64,000 nucleotides of DNA. Origin: Nocardioides agri. Lineage in GTDB: Bacteria; Actinomycetota; Actinomycetes; Propionibacteriales; Nocardioidaceae. Both the position numbers and the translations under genes were made by a program. Below the pieces are notes generated by a model that did no database searches, had not been told where the DNA came from, and saw only the letters and a program-made list of their open reading frames with translations. The DNA lies in assembly GCF_013778305.1 (NCBI RefSeq), contig NZ_JACEIC010000002.1:124001-188000 (forward strand), given 5' to 3'. Within the stretch, counting starts at the first letter, position 1; every line of letters begins with the position of its first letter. Of this stretch, positions 16,422 through 24,339 are shown in pieces.

Positions 16422-16751
16422 CTATTTCTCCTCTTCGCGGAGCCGGTCAAGGCGTTCTGCGAGGAAGCTCCAGGTCCTCCAGAACTCGTCGAGCTGCGTC
16501 TGTCCCTGGTCGTTCAGGGAGTAGACCTTGCGCGGCGGCCCCTTCTCGGACGGGACCTTCTCCACGTCGACGAGGCCGCGCTGCTCGATGCGCACGAGCA
16601 GGGCGTAGACGGTGCCCTCGGCGATGTCGGTGAAGCCCTGGTCGCGCAGCCAGGCGGTGATCTCGTAGCCGTACGCCGGCCGGCCGGCGAGGATCGCGAG
16701 CACGATCCCCTCCAGCGTGCCCTTGAGCATCTCGCTCATCTGCTTGCCCAC
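16422..16751 (-). CDS. PadR-family transcriptional regulator
   Basis: This 109-residue regulator has an N-terminal winged helix with the family block LKGTLEGIVLAILAGRPAYGYEI, then AEGTVYALLVRIEQRGLV and PPRKVYSLNDQGQ, and a C-terminal dimerisation helix rich in Glu/Arg. PadR proteins repress neighbouring transporter operons and are released by small hydrophobic ligands. The GTG at 16751 is chosen because AGGAGG ends four bases upstream; the ATG at 16739 is too far from it. It is first in the padR-DUF1048-ABC operon and probably autoregulates through the nearby dyad. Confidence 0.88.
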   Translation of the reverse strand: MGKQMSEMLKGTLEGIVLAILAGRPAYGYEITAWLRDQGFTDIAEGTVYALLVRIEQRGLVDVEKVPSEKGPPRKVYSLNDQGQTQLDEFWRTWSFLAERLDRLREEEK

Positions 16752-16767
16752 GAGGCCTCCTCTCACT

Positions 16768-16807
16768 ACTCAGTGTTGTTGACTACCAGTACATAGTGAC
16801 ACTGAAT
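16768..16807. promoter_or_regulatory. Dyad upstream of padR, likely operator
   Basis: ACTCAGTGT (16768-16776) and ACACTGAAT (16799-16807) form an 8-of-9 inverted repeat around an AT-richer 22-base centre that contains a likely padR promoter. Position and symmetry suit autoregulation by PadR; binding is inferred. Confidence 0.4.
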
Positions 16808-16883
16808 ACCGGGTCGTGCAAGCCGGTACCTGAGGCGGGTCGACCGGCACCTGGGGTGGACGCGGAGGGCCGCTCGTCGTCCC

Positions 16884-16889
16884 TAGCGT
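16884..16889 (+). promoter_or_regulatory. -10 element (TAGCGT) of the D-Ala cluster
   Basis: TAGCGT ends seven bases before the ATG of the dipeptidase gene, with no separate ribosome-binding site. It probably drives the whole dipeptidase-alr-ddl-kinase-regulator run. Confidence 0.5.
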
Positions 16890-16896
16890 CGGGAGC

Positions 16897-17520
16897 ATGA
16901 CGATCCTGCTGTCCGACCCGCGGGTGCGTGCCGTGCCGGTCGTGGAGTGCGGCGAGCCGCTCGTCCGGCTGCCCCGAGACCTCTCCCCTGCCGGTGCCGT
17001 GGTGCGCCTGGGCCTGGCCGAGCGGCTGGTCGCCGCCGACGCGCTGCTGCCGCTCGGCGTGCGGCTGCGGGTGGTCGACGGCCACCGGCCGGTCGAGCAG
17101 CAGCGCGCGATCATCGCGTCGTACGCCGCGACGCTGCGGGCGCTGCACCCCGGCGCCGGCGAGGCCGACCTCGAGCGGCTGACCAGCCGCTTCGTCTCGC
17201 CGGTCGACGTAGCGCCGCACGTGGCCGCCGCGGCGGTGGACCTCACGCTGGTCGACGCGTGCGGGGAGGAGCTCGACCTGGGCACCGCGATCGACGCGAC
17301 CCCCGAGGAGTCCGACGGGCGCTGCTGGACCGCGGCCGACGGCATCGGCGCCGACGCGCGGGCGCACCGCGACCTGCTCGCCGAGGTGCTCGGGGCGCAG
17401 GGGCTGGTCAACTACCCGACCGAGTGGTGGCACTGGAGCTTCGGCGACCGCTACTGGGCGCTGGTCACCGAGGCCCAGCACGCCCTCTACGGCCCGATCG
17501 CCCAGGCGGTGGCGGCATGA
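16897..17520 (+). CDS. D-alanyl-D-alanine dipeptidase, VanX/DdpX type
   Basis: This 207-residue zinc dipeptidase of family M15D carries all the key residues at VanX spacing. They are R64 (VVDGHRP), zinc ligand H108, zinc ligand D115 seven residues on, catalytic E176 and zinc ligand H179 (TEWWHWSFGD). The usual SxHSxG lead-in is replaced by APHVAAAAVD, a variant. It should hydrolyse free D-Ala-D-Ala. In van operons this removes the vancomycin target; in other bacteria it recycles wall dipeptide as a carbon source. It stands 67 bases upstream of an alanine racemase gene. Confidence 0.85.
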   Translation: MTILLSDPRVRAVPVVECGEPLVRLPRDLSPAGAVVRLGLAERLVAADALLPLGVRLRVVDGHRPVEQQRAIIASYAATLRALHPGAGEADLERLTSRFVSPVDVAPHVAAAAVDLTLVDACGEELDLGTAIDATPEESDGRCWTAADGIGADARAHRDLLAEVLGAQGLVNYPTEWWHWSFGDRYWALVTEAQHALYGPIAQAVAA

Positions 17521-17534
17521 ACCACCCCACGAAA

Positions 17535-17577
17535 CCGCGGAGCTCCCCCGCTTCGCTCCTCCACTCCACGCTTCCGC
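17535..17577. repeat. Inverted repeat in the dipeptidase-alr gap
   Basis: CCGCGGA near 17537 pairs with TCCGCGG near 17573, enclosing a pyrimidine-rich loop with several CGCT/CTCC repeats. It may be an intercistronic hairpin or a dispersed intergenic repeat. One copy only is seen in this window. Confidence 0.35.
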
Positions 17578-17587
17578 GGGGACCCCG

Positions 17588-18703
17588 ATGAGCGCCCTGG
17601 CGGTGCTGGCCCCGCGCCTCGGCAGCGGCCCGCGCCTCGACATCGACCTCGGCGCGGTCGCCGCCAACACCCGGCTGCTCGCGGGCCGGGCCACCGGAGA
17701 GCTGATGGCCGTGGTGAAGGCGGACGGGTTCGGCCACGGCGCCCTCGGCGTCGCCCGCACCGCCCTCGCACACGGCGCGACCAGGCTCGGCGTCACGTCC
17801 CTGGACGAGGCGTGGGCGCTGCGCGACGCCGGCCTCGCCGTACCGCTGCTGAGCTGGCTCAACCCCGTCGACGCGGACTGGGCGACGGCCGCCGCCCGCG
17901 ACGTCGAGGTCGCCGTGCCGAGCCTCGAGCACCTCGCCGCCGTTGCGGCCGCGCCCGGCCGGCACCGCGTCCACCTGCACGTCGACGCCGGCATGGCCCG
18001 GGACGGCGCCGACCCCGCGTGCTGGGCGCAGCTGTGCCGCGCGGCCCGCCGGGCCGAGCAGCGCGGCGAGGTCGAGGTGGTCGGCGTGATGGGCCACCTC
18101 GGCTGCGCCGACGACCCCAGCGACGAGTGCAACGCGCTGGGCCGCACCCGGTTCGCGTGGGCGCTCGAGACCGCCCGCGCGACGGGCCTGCGGCCGGTCG
18201 ACCGGCACCTCGCGTCGACGGCGGCGACGCTCACCGACCCCCGCGCGCACCACACGATGAGCCGCGTCGGTGCCGGCCTGGTCGGCATCGACCCCTCCGG
18301 CACGGTCGCGCTGCGGGCGGGCCTGACGCTGACGGCACCGCTCGTGTCGGTGCGCCGGGTGCGGGCGGGGACCGCGGTCGGCTACGGCCACGCACACCGC
18401 ACCGCGCACCCGACCTACCTCGGACTGATCCCGCTCGGGTACGCCGACGGGCTGCCCCGACCGGCCTCGGACCGCGCCGAGGTGCTGGTGCGTGGCGCTC
18501 GGCGCCCCCTCGTCGGCCGGATCTCGATGGACCAGTGCGTCGTCGACGTCGGCCCCGGCGGCGCGGAGCCCGGCGAGACCGTGACGATCCTCGGCCCCGG
18601 CGACGACGGCGAGCCGACAGCCGCCGACTGGGCGGGCTGGTCGGACACCATCGAGCACGAGGTCGTCACCGGCCTCGGCGCCCGGGTGCGGAGCCGGACG
18701 TGA
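17588..18703 (+). CDS. alr: Alanine racemase
   Basis: This 371-residue PLP enzyme interconverts L- and D-alanine. The cofactor lysine is K44 in VVKADGFGHG (Phe replaces the common Tyr). HLHVDAGMARDG, SRVGAGLVGIDP and the catalytic-Tyr region TAVGYGHAHRT follow, with SMDQCVVDV near residue 310. It lies between a D-Ala-D-Ala dipeptidase and the D-Ala-D-Ala ligase, whose GTG overlaps this stop (GTGA). A serine racemase (VanT-like) cannot be excluded by motif alone, but VanT has a membrane domain that is missing here. A purine-rich GGGGA precedes the ATG. Confidence 0.9.
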   Translation: MSALAVLAPRLGSGPRLDIDLGAVAANTRLLAGRATGELMAVVKADGFGHGALGVARTALAHGATRLGVTSLDEAWALRDAGLAVPLLSWLNPVDADWATAAARDVEVAVPSLEHLAAVAAAPGRHRVHLHVDAGMARDGADPACWAQLCRAARRAEQRGEVEVVGVMGHLGCADDPSDECNALGRTRFAWALETARATGLRPVDRHLASTAATLTDPRAHHTMSRVGAGLVGIDPSGTVALRAGLTLTAPLVSVRRVRAGTAVGYGHAHRTAHPTYLGLIPLGYADGLPRPASDRAEVLVRGARRPLVGRISMDQCVVDVGPGGAEPGETVTILGPGDDGEPTAADWAGWSDTIEHEVVTGLGARVRSRT

Positions 18704-19641
18704 GCGCCCGCACCCGCGTGGCCGTCATCGGCGGCGGCCAGAACTGCGAGCACGAGGTCTCCCTCGCGTCCGCCGCCTCCGTCGCGGCGGCGCTGGACCC
18801 GGGGACGTACGACGTGGTGCCGTTGACGATCGACCGCGACGGCACCTGGCGCGACCGGGGGCTGCGCCCGATCGGACTCAGCGGCGCGGCGCAGGTGCTG
18901 CGCGGCTGCGACGTCGTCTTCCCCGTCGTGCACGGGCCGCGGGGTGAGGACGGCGCCCTCGCCGCGCTGTGCGAGCTCGCCGGCCTGCCCTACGTCGGCT
19001 CCGGCATCCGCCCCGGCGCGCTCGCCATGGACAAGTGGGCCACCAAGCTGGTTGCCCAGGCCGTCGGCATCGCCACCGCGCCCGGGGTCCTGGTGAGCGC
19101 CGCGACCGCAGGTCACCTGAGGTGGACGCACCCGGTGGTCGTGAAGCCGGTGGCGGCCGGCTCGAGCCGGGGCGTCAGCCTCGTGCGGTCGGTCGAGACG
19201 CTGCGGCCCGCGCTCGACGCCGCGCTGGCCCTCGACGACCGGGTGCTCGTCGAGGACGTCGTGGAGGGCCGCGAGATCGACATCGCGGTGCTGCGCTGCG
19301 CGGACGGCGCCGTGGTCGCGTCGCCCGCGCTGGAGATCGTGGCCGACGGCATCTTCGACTACGACGACAAGTACGGCGGAGAGGCGGACCTCCGGGTGCC
19401 GGCCGCCCTCGACGACGTCGACGCCAAGGCGCTCGAGGACGCCGCACTCGCGGCGTACGACGCCCTCGGCTGTGCCGGCGTCGCTCGCGTGGACTTCTTC
19501 CTGACCTCGGCCGGGCCCGTGCTCAACGAGGTCAACACGGTGCCGGGGATGACCGAGCACTCGCAGGTGCCCCGGATGTTCGCGGCCGCCGGGCTGGGCT
19601 ACGCCGACCTGCTGGACGAGCTCGTCCGGAGCGCCCGCTGA
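18700..19641 (+). CDS. ddl: D-alanine--D-alanine ligase
   Basis: This 313-residue ATP-grasp ligase shows GGGQNCEHEVSL, HGPRGEDG, MDKWATK, the ATP-grasp loop VVKPVAAGSSRGVS and EVNTVPGMTEHSQ. The specificity loop reads FDYDDKYGG. The Tyr corresponds to Tyr216 of E. coli DdlB and points to D-Ala-D-Ala rather than the D-Ala-D-Lac depsipeptide. The lead Tyr is Phe, so mixed specificity is conceivable. The GTG start overlaps the racemase stop. A longer frame upstream is a shadow in alr. It is translationally coupled and cotranscribed with alr. Confidence 0.9.
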   Translation: MSARTRVAVIGGGQNCEHEVSLASAASVAAALDPGTYDVVPLTIDRDGTWRDRGLRPIGLSGAAQVLRGCDVVFPVVHGPRGEDGALAALCELAGLPYVGSGIRPGALAMDKWATKLVAQAVGIATAPGVLVSAATAGHLRWTHPVVVKPVAAGSSRGVSLVRSVETLRPALDAALALDDRVLVEDVVEGREIDIAVLRCADGAVVASPALEIVADGIFDYDDKYGGEADLRVPAALDDVDAKALEDAALAAYDALGCAGVARVDFFLTSAGPVLNEVNTVPGMTEHSQVPRMFAAAGLGYADLLDELVRSAR

Positions 19642-20892
19642 ATGTGGAACGCTGACCGCATGACGTGGCGCAGCTGGCTGCCCGACCTCGCAGTCGGCCT
19701 CGGGGTGCTGCTGGTCGGGCTCGTCGAGATCTTCAGGATCGACGCCTCCGCCTACGTCGACGACCCGCGCCCGGCTCTCGTGCTCGTCGTCGTCGGCATC
19801 GCCGGTGCCGCGGCGCTCGCGCGGCGGCTGCCGTCGGTCGCGCTCGCCGTGGTGTGGGTGGTCGGCACGCTCCAGGTGCTGACCGGCACCCAGCTGCTGA
19901 TGACCCAGCTCGCGATCGGCGTCGTGGCGTTCGGCGCCGCCCGCTGGGGCAGCGCGGCGACCGTCCTGGCGAGCGCCCTCTCGATCCCGCTGGCCGCCGC
20001 GATCGCGGTCGTCTGGATCTCCCCCAGCGTCTTCTACACGGCGCTGGACACCGCCGGCTTCGAGATGCTCGTCGAGAGCACCCGTTTCGGTGACCGCTGG
20101 CAGGTCACCGCCGCGGTCGCCGGCATGGCCGTCCTCGGCGTGCCGTGGCTGGCCGGGCTCGCGCTGCGCTTCTCGGCCCGCGCCGACCAGTCCCGGGCCT
20201 CGCAGGTCGCCGCCGAGGCCGAGCGCGACCAGGCGGAGGAGATCGCCCGACTGCGCGAGCAGCAGGCCCAGCTCGCCCGCGACGTGCACGACGTCGTCGG
20301 CCACTCGCTGGCGGTGATCCTGGCCCAGGCGGAGTCGGCGCAGTACCTCGACGACGTCGACACCCAGGGCCTCAAGCGGACCATGCAGAACATCGCCACC
20401 TCCGCCCGCAGCTCGCTCGACGACGTGCGCCAGGTGCTCGCCTCCACCTCGGGCGCCGTGTCCGCGCCGACCCGGCAGGTCGATCTGGACGCGCTGGTGG
20501 AGGGCGTCCGCGCCAGTGGGCACGAGGTGGTGTCCACCGAGGTCGGCATCGCGCAGCCGATGCCGCCGGAGCTCGAGGTCGTCGCGTTCCGGGTGCTCCA
20601 GGAGATGCTCACCAACGCGATCAAGCACGGCCGCCGCGACCAGCCGGTCCGGGTGGAGCGGCACTGGGAGGGCGACCTGCGCATCGAGGTGCAGAACACG
20701 CTCGACACCACGGCGCCGGAGACCGAGCCCCTGGTGCGGCTCGACCCGGCCGCACCGCCCCCGCCGGCCGGGCAGGGGCTGGACGGGATGCGCCGCCGCC
20801 TCGAGGCGGTCGGCGGGCGCCTCGACGTACGCCGACGGCTCGACCCGCCGACCTTCACCACGACCGCCTGGGTGCCGGTGAGGCCGCGATGA
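19642..20892 (+). CDS. NarL-type sensor histidine kinase (HisKA_3)
   Basis: This 416-residue kinase has about four membrane helices (residues 15-175), a short coiled linker (QVAAEAERDQAEEIARLREQ), and a HisKA_3 dimerisation helix with H216 in RDVHDVVGHSLAVI. The HATPase shows LTNAIKHG and GQGLDGMRRR. The ATG abuts the ddl stop codon; an ATG at 19660 is an alternative start. It should phosphorylate the regulator encoded next. Its position after dipeptidase, alr and ddl suggests sensing of cell-wall state, but there is no VanS-type ectodomain. Confidence 0.85.
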   Translation: MWNADRMTWRSWLPDLAVGLGVLLVGLVEIFRIDASAYVDDPRPALVLVVVGIAGAAALARRLPSVALAVVWVVGTLQVLTGTQLLMTQLAIGVVAFGAARWGSAATVLASALSIPLAAAIAVVWISPSVFYTALDTAGFEMLVESTRFGDRWQVTAAVAGMAVLGVPWLAGLALRFSARADQSRASQVAAEAERDQAEEIARLREQQAQLARDVHDVVGHSLAVILAQAESAQYLDDVDTQGLKRTMQNIATSARSSLDDVRQVLASTSGAVSAPTRQVDLDALVEGVRASGHEVVSTEVGIAQPMPPELEVVAFRVLQEMLTNAIKHGRRDQPVRVERHWEGDLRIEVQNTLDTTAPETEPLVRLDPAAPPPPAGQGLDGMRRRLEAVGGRLDVRRRLDPPTFTTTAWVPVRPR

Positions 20893-21563
20893 CCGAGCCC
20901 ATCCGCGTCCTCCTCGTCGACGACCAGGACCTCTTCCGCGAGGGGGTCCGCGTCATCGTCGACGCCCAGGACGGCATGGAGGTCGTCGGCGCGGCCGGCG
21001 ACGGGCGCGAGGCGGTCCGGCTCGTCGAGGAGCTCGAGCCCGACGTCGTGCTGATGGACATCCGGATGCCGGAGATGGACGGCGTGGAGGCGACCCGGCA
21101 GATCTTCCTGCCCGAGCGCACCGCCCGCCGGGAGCGGCCGACGCGGGTCATCGTGCTCACCACGTTCAACCTCGACGACCGCGCGGCGACCGCGATCCGC
21201 TACGGCGCCAGCGGCTTCCTGCTCAAGGGCACCACGCCCGTGATGCTGCGCGACGCGATCCGCACGGTGCACGCCGGCAACGCGGTGCTCGCGCCGACGG
21301 ACCTGTCGGCCCTGCTCGAGGGGACGTTCCGGGAGCAGACGCCCGCGCCCGCGTCGTACCTCTCCCTGACCGAGAAGGAGCGCGAGGTCTTCGGCGCGGT
21401 CACCCGCGGCCTGTCCAACACCGAGATCGCCGGGCAGGTCTTCCTCAGCGAGTCGACCGTCAAGACCCACGTGGGCGCGATCCTGCGCAAGCTCGGGCTG
21501 CGCGACCGGGTGCAGATCGTGGTCTTCGCCCACGAGCACGGACTCGCCCAGAGGCCGGGCTAG
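20889..21563 (+). CDS. NarL/LuxR-type response regulator
   Basis: This 224-residue regulator has a receiver domain with acidic pocket DDQD, phospho-acceptor D57 (VLMDIRMPEMDG), switch Thr (VLTTFN) and Lys (FLLKGTT), and a C-terminal LuxR helix-turn-helix (LTEKEREVFGAVTRGLSNTEI, then STVKTHVGAILRKL). It overlaps the kinase stop by four bases. Likely targets include its own operon, by analogy. Its TAG stop overlaps the stop of the convergent DUF3037 gene on the palindrome CTAG. Confidence 0.9.
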   Translation: MTEPIRVLLVDDQDLFREGVRVIVDAQDGMEVVGAAGDGREAVRLVEELEPDVVLMDIRMPEMDGVEATRQIFLPERTARRERPTRVIVLTTFNLDDRAATAIRYGASGFLLKGTTPVMLRDAIRTVHAGNAVLAPTDLSALLEGTFREQTPAPASYLSLTEKEREVFGAVTRGLSNTEIAGQVFLSESTVKTHVGAILRKLGLRDRVQIVVFAHEHGLAQRPG

Positions 21564-21940
21564 GAGACCAGCCGCTCCAGCAGGTGCTCGAGCTGGCGGG
21601 CCGGGTCGGCCGTGACGCCGCCGTGCACCGGGCCGGGCTGGATGACCGTGCTGCGGGGCGCCTTGACGAATCCGAACCGCTGGCTCATCGGGCGACCAGC
21701 GGCCGCTCCGCCCCGCGCGTCGCCAGCGCAGACGCCCTCGACGAACTCGAGCGCCTCGCACACCTGGTCGAGGTCGAGGCGCGGGTCGAGGGCGGTGAGC
21801 CGGTCGCGGTCGACGTGCCACGCGGCCTGCAGGAAGTCGGTGGCCTGGCAGTAGAGCACCACCCCGACGTTGACGAACTCCTCGCGGTCGACCCGCGGCA
21901 CGCAGCGCAGCACGACGTACTGGTAGGCCAGGGAGGTCAT
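21560..21940 (-). CDS. DUF3037 protein, partner of the HipA-like kinase
   Basis: This 126-residue protein has the DUF3037 opening YQYVVLRCVPRVDREEFVNV followed by GVVLYCQATDFLQAAW. No catalytic residues are evident. DUF3037 genes commonly pair with HipA-like kinase genes. The ATG overlaps the kinase stop by four bases, which suggests coupled translation and perhaps a complex. The function of the pair is unknown. Toxin-antitoxin behaviour has been proposed for HipA relatives, but DUF3037 is not a DNA-binding antitoxin by sequence. Confidence 0.8.
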   Translation of the reverse strand: MTSLAYQYVVLRCVPRVDREEFVNVGVVLYCQATDFLQAAWHVDRDRLTALDPRLDLDQVCEALEFVEGVCAGDARGGAAAGRPMSQRFGFVKAPRSTVIQPGPVHGGVTADPARQLEHLLERLVS

Positions 21941-22731
21941 CGAGCCACCTCCGCCGCGTCGTCGGCGAGCGGCAGCCACTGGCGCGTGCCGAGGCGAGCG
22001 GTCAGGAACGAGACGTACGCCGCGCGCACGGCGTCCGGCGTCTCCGCCCCTGGCACCGGTTCGAGCCACTCGTCGGGGACCTCCGCGAGCACCTCCGCGA
22101 ACACCTGCTCGTCGAGCAGCGTGCTGATCTCGGCGTCGGCGTCGGCCAGGCCGGTCGTCTGGGAGCTGAAGACGTGGTCCTCGATGCTCCACGGCTGGTC
22201 GGCGAACCGCTGCTCGGCGCCCTCCTTCTCCAGGGCGCCGCCCGCCCAGGCGTGGTGGAAGTACATCGAGGCGCCGTGGTCGATCACCCACACGTCGCCG
22301 TGCCAGACCAGCAGGTTGGGGTTGCGCCACGAGCGGTCGACGTTCGCGGTGAAGGCGTCCAGCCACAGCACCTTCGCCCCCACGCCCGGCTTGGCGATCG
22401 CATGGCTGTCGTAGCCGAACGAGCCGGGCAGGAAGTCCACGCCGAGGTTGAGACCGGCGCTGGCGTTGAGCAGGTCCTGCACCTCCTCGTCCGCCTCGTA
22501 GCGGGCGATCTCGGGGTCGAGCGCGAGCGCCACCAGCCGGGGCGTGCGCAGCCCGATGCGCCGGGCGAGCTCGCCGACGACGACCTCCGCGACCAGGACC
22601 CGCAGCCCCTGCCCGGCGCCCCGGAACTTGCACACGTAGGTGCCGAGGTCGCTCGCCTCGACGATGCCGGGCAGGCTGCCGCCCTCGCGGAGGGGCGTGG
22701 CGTAGCGGGTCACGGCGACGATCGGGAGCAC
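21937..22731 (-). CDS. HipA-like kinase family protein
   Basis: This 264-residue protein is a minimal HipA-fold kinase. It has a glycine-rich lead (TPLREGGSLPG), YVCKFRGAGQG with the putative ATP lysine, WLDAFTANVDRSWRNPNLL with the catalytic Asp and Asn, and VIDHGASMYFHH as the metal-binding HxDxH-like part. HipA itself phosphorylates a tRNA synthetase; this shorter branch is uncharacterised. The GTG at 22731 follows TAGGCT by seven bases, so a leaderless start is preferred over the long upstream frame. The secreted-protein gene upstream is divergent. Confidence 0.8.
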   Translation of the reverse strand: MLPIVAVTRYATPLREGGSLPGIVEASDLGTYVCKFRGAGQGLRVLVAEVVVGELARRIGLRTPRLVALALDPEIARYEADEEVQDLLNASAGLNLGVDFLPGSFGYDSHAIAKPGVGAKVLWLDAFTANVDRSWRNPNLLVWHGDVWVIDHGASMYFHHAWAGGALEKEGAEQRFADQPWSIEDHVFSSQTTGLADADAEISTLLDEQVFAEVLAEVPDEWLEPVPGAETPDAVRAAYVSFLTARLGTRQWLPLADDAAEVAR

Positions 22732-22738
22732 GGGCGCC

Positions 22739-22744
22739 AGCCTA
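22739..22744 (-). promoter_or_regulatory. -10 element (TAGGCT) of the HipA-like gene
   Basis: TAGGCT on the minus strand ends seven bases before the GTG. The plus strand carries TAGGGT at 22769-22774, a likely -10 for the divergent secreted-protein gene, giving it a leader of about 40 bases. Confidence 0.5.
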
Positions 22745-22822
22745 GGGTTTCGCACCCGATCCTGCGGATAGGGTCGTCGTGGCGCCCGATGGAGGCGCCG
22801 TTTCCGGGAGGACAGGACACCC

Positions 22823-23515
22823 ATGAACGTTCGTCGTGCCATCAGCTCAGTGATCGCGACCATCCTGGTCGGATGCGCTCTCGGGGTGGCCGGCGCCGCC
22901 CCCGCCTCCGCGCAGGAGGCGACCGTCGTCTCGACCTACAACTCCAGCGGCCAGTGGGTCGAGGTGAGCGACTACCAACAGCAGCCGGGAGTGCCCGTCT
23001 ACGGATCGCAGTACTACTACAACATCGTCATCCAGACGGCGTCCGGCAGCGCGGCGATCGGCACCGACGCCGTCACGACGCTGCAGCAGCTCGACGCCGG
23101 CTCCTCGACCTGGGTCACGGTCGCCCAGGCGACCGGCCCCTACCTGAGCGGCTACACGAAGGCGCTGACGAGCGGGACGTTCCGCGTCACCTACAGCGGC
23201 AACCCGAACTTCGCGCCGACCAGCGCCGACGCGCCCTACCAGGTCCAGCGCAAGGTGACCGTCCAGAACAAGGGCGTCCGCCGGGTCCTGCTGGTCGGCA
23301 AGGTGGCGCCGACGTACCACGGCAAGGTCCTGATCCTGAAGAAGGCCGGCAAGAAGTGGAAGACGTGGAAGGTCCTCCGCACGAACAAGCGGAGCGTCTT
23401 CAAGACGGGCCTGCCCGCGCCGCGCCACGGTCGCTACTACTGGCGCGCGGTCATCAAGCCGAGCGGCGGCTTCGTCGCGACCGACAGCGGCATCTTCTAC
23501 ACCTACAAGCGCTGA
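22823..23515 (+). CDS. Secreted hypothetical protein
   Basis: The 230-residue product begins with a clear Sec signal peptide: Arg-rich start, hydrophobic SVIATILVGCALGVAGA, and likely cleavage after APASAQ. The mature part looks all-beta, with alternating Thr/Tyr strands and a basic C-terminal half (KVLILKKAGKKWKTWK), ending in FYTYKR. I do not recognise a catalytic motif. Strand patterns resemble an Ig-like or cell-surface repeat. GGGAGGA lies 12 bases before the ATG. It is convergent with the acetyltransferase gene, 13 bases apart. Confidence 0.75.
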   Translation: MNVRRAISSVIATILVGCALGVAGAAPASAQEATVVSTYNSSGQWVEVSDYQQQPGVPVYGSQYYYNIVIQTASGSAAIGTDAVTTLQQLDAGSSTWVTVAQATGPYLSGYTKALTSGTFRVTYSGNPNFAPTSADAPYQVQRKVTVQNKGVRRVLLVGKVAPTYHGKVLILKKAGKKWKTWKVLRTNKRSVFKTGLPAPRHGRYYWRAVIKPSGGFVATDSGIFYTYKR

Positions 23516-23528
23516 GGCCGGCCGAGGT

Positions 23529-24230
23529 TCAGCCGAGGACCCGGCGGACGTCGAGCGTGCACCCGACCACCGTGTCGACGCTTCCGTCCTCCTGGGGCTC
23601 GTCGAACCACAGGCCCTCGGTGAAGCCGACCTTCGCGAGCAGCCTCAGCGAGGCCGCGTTGCGGTGGTCGGGAGCAGCAAAGTAGGCCGTGGCCTCGGGG
23701 AACCGGTGGCGGGCGCGCAGCATCCACGCCCACAGCACCCGGACCCCGAGGCCGCGGCCGCTCCACTCCTCGGCGAGCGCGTAGTCCACGCCGATGGCCG
23801 TGGGATCGGGGCCGAGCACGGCGTACTCGGGGTAGTCGCCGACCCGGTAGTCCTGGACGAACCCCACGGACCGCCCGTTGACCTCGGCGATCCACATCCG
23901 GGTCGGGGTCATCCCGTCGATGCTCGGGCCGTACTGGGCGGCGACGCGCTCGGCCGTCGGCTCGCCGTCGGACGCCCACCAGCGGTGCAGGTGCTCGGAC
24001 TGGCGCCAGCGAACCACCTCCGGCAGGTCGCCGCGCGTCATCGCCCGGACCGCGACGCGGTTGTCGTGGTCGACGACGAACCGCTTCACCTCGCCGGAGA
24101 GGTCCAGCGGCACCGGCTCGACGTGCAGGCTCGCGACCGTCCGACGCGCGGCCGCGGCCCACGCCTCGCCCTCGCGCGCGACGCCGGCGAGCTCGTGGCC
24201 CCGGTCCTGCACGACCAGGCGCAGGCTCAT
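23529..24230 (-). CDS. GNAT acetyltransferase resembling AAC(6')
   Basis: This 233-residue protein has a GNAT domain in its C-terminal two thirds. It shows the acetyl-CoA loop EEWSGRGLGVRVL and the final strand RLLAKVGFTEG. The substrate-side pattern (HLHRWWASDGEPTAERVAAQY, then GFVQDYRVGDYPEY) resembles AAC(6')-Ib and IucB-type N-acetyltransferases. The first 60 residues look like a separate small N-terminal region. Aminoglycoside acetylation is possible but not established; environmental relatives often have unknown amine substrates. No mobile element flanks it. Confidence 0.75.
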   Translation of the reverse strand: MSLRLVVQDRGHELAGVAREGEAWAAAARRTVASLHVEPVPLDLSGEVKRFVVDHDNRVAVRAMTRGDLPEVVRWRQSEHLHRWWASDGEPTAERVAAQYGPSIDGMTPTRMWIAEVNGRSVGFVQDYRVGDYPEYAVLGPDPTAIGVDYALAEEWSGRGLGVRVLWAWMLRARHRFPEATAYFAAPDHRNAASLRLLAKVGFTEGLWFDEPQEDGSVDTVVGCTLDVRRVLG

Positions 24231-24339
24231 CTGCGTCGGACCACCTGCCGGGCCGGCTCCCGGACCGCGGTGCCGAACAGCTCGCAGGCCAGGACTTCGC
24301 GCTCAGCCGCCACGCCGACATTGTGTCGGGTCGGTGGGG

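Noticed and set aside
16897-21563. Vancomycin-resistance island
   Set aside because: No VanH, VanS/VanR (OmpR-type) or D-Ala-D-Lac-type ligase loop and no mobile flanks; resistance is not supported.
23503-24321. 272-codon minus-strand frame overlapping the acetyltransferase
   Set aside because: It is a shifted frame of the GNAT gene with Arg-rich sequence and no domain.
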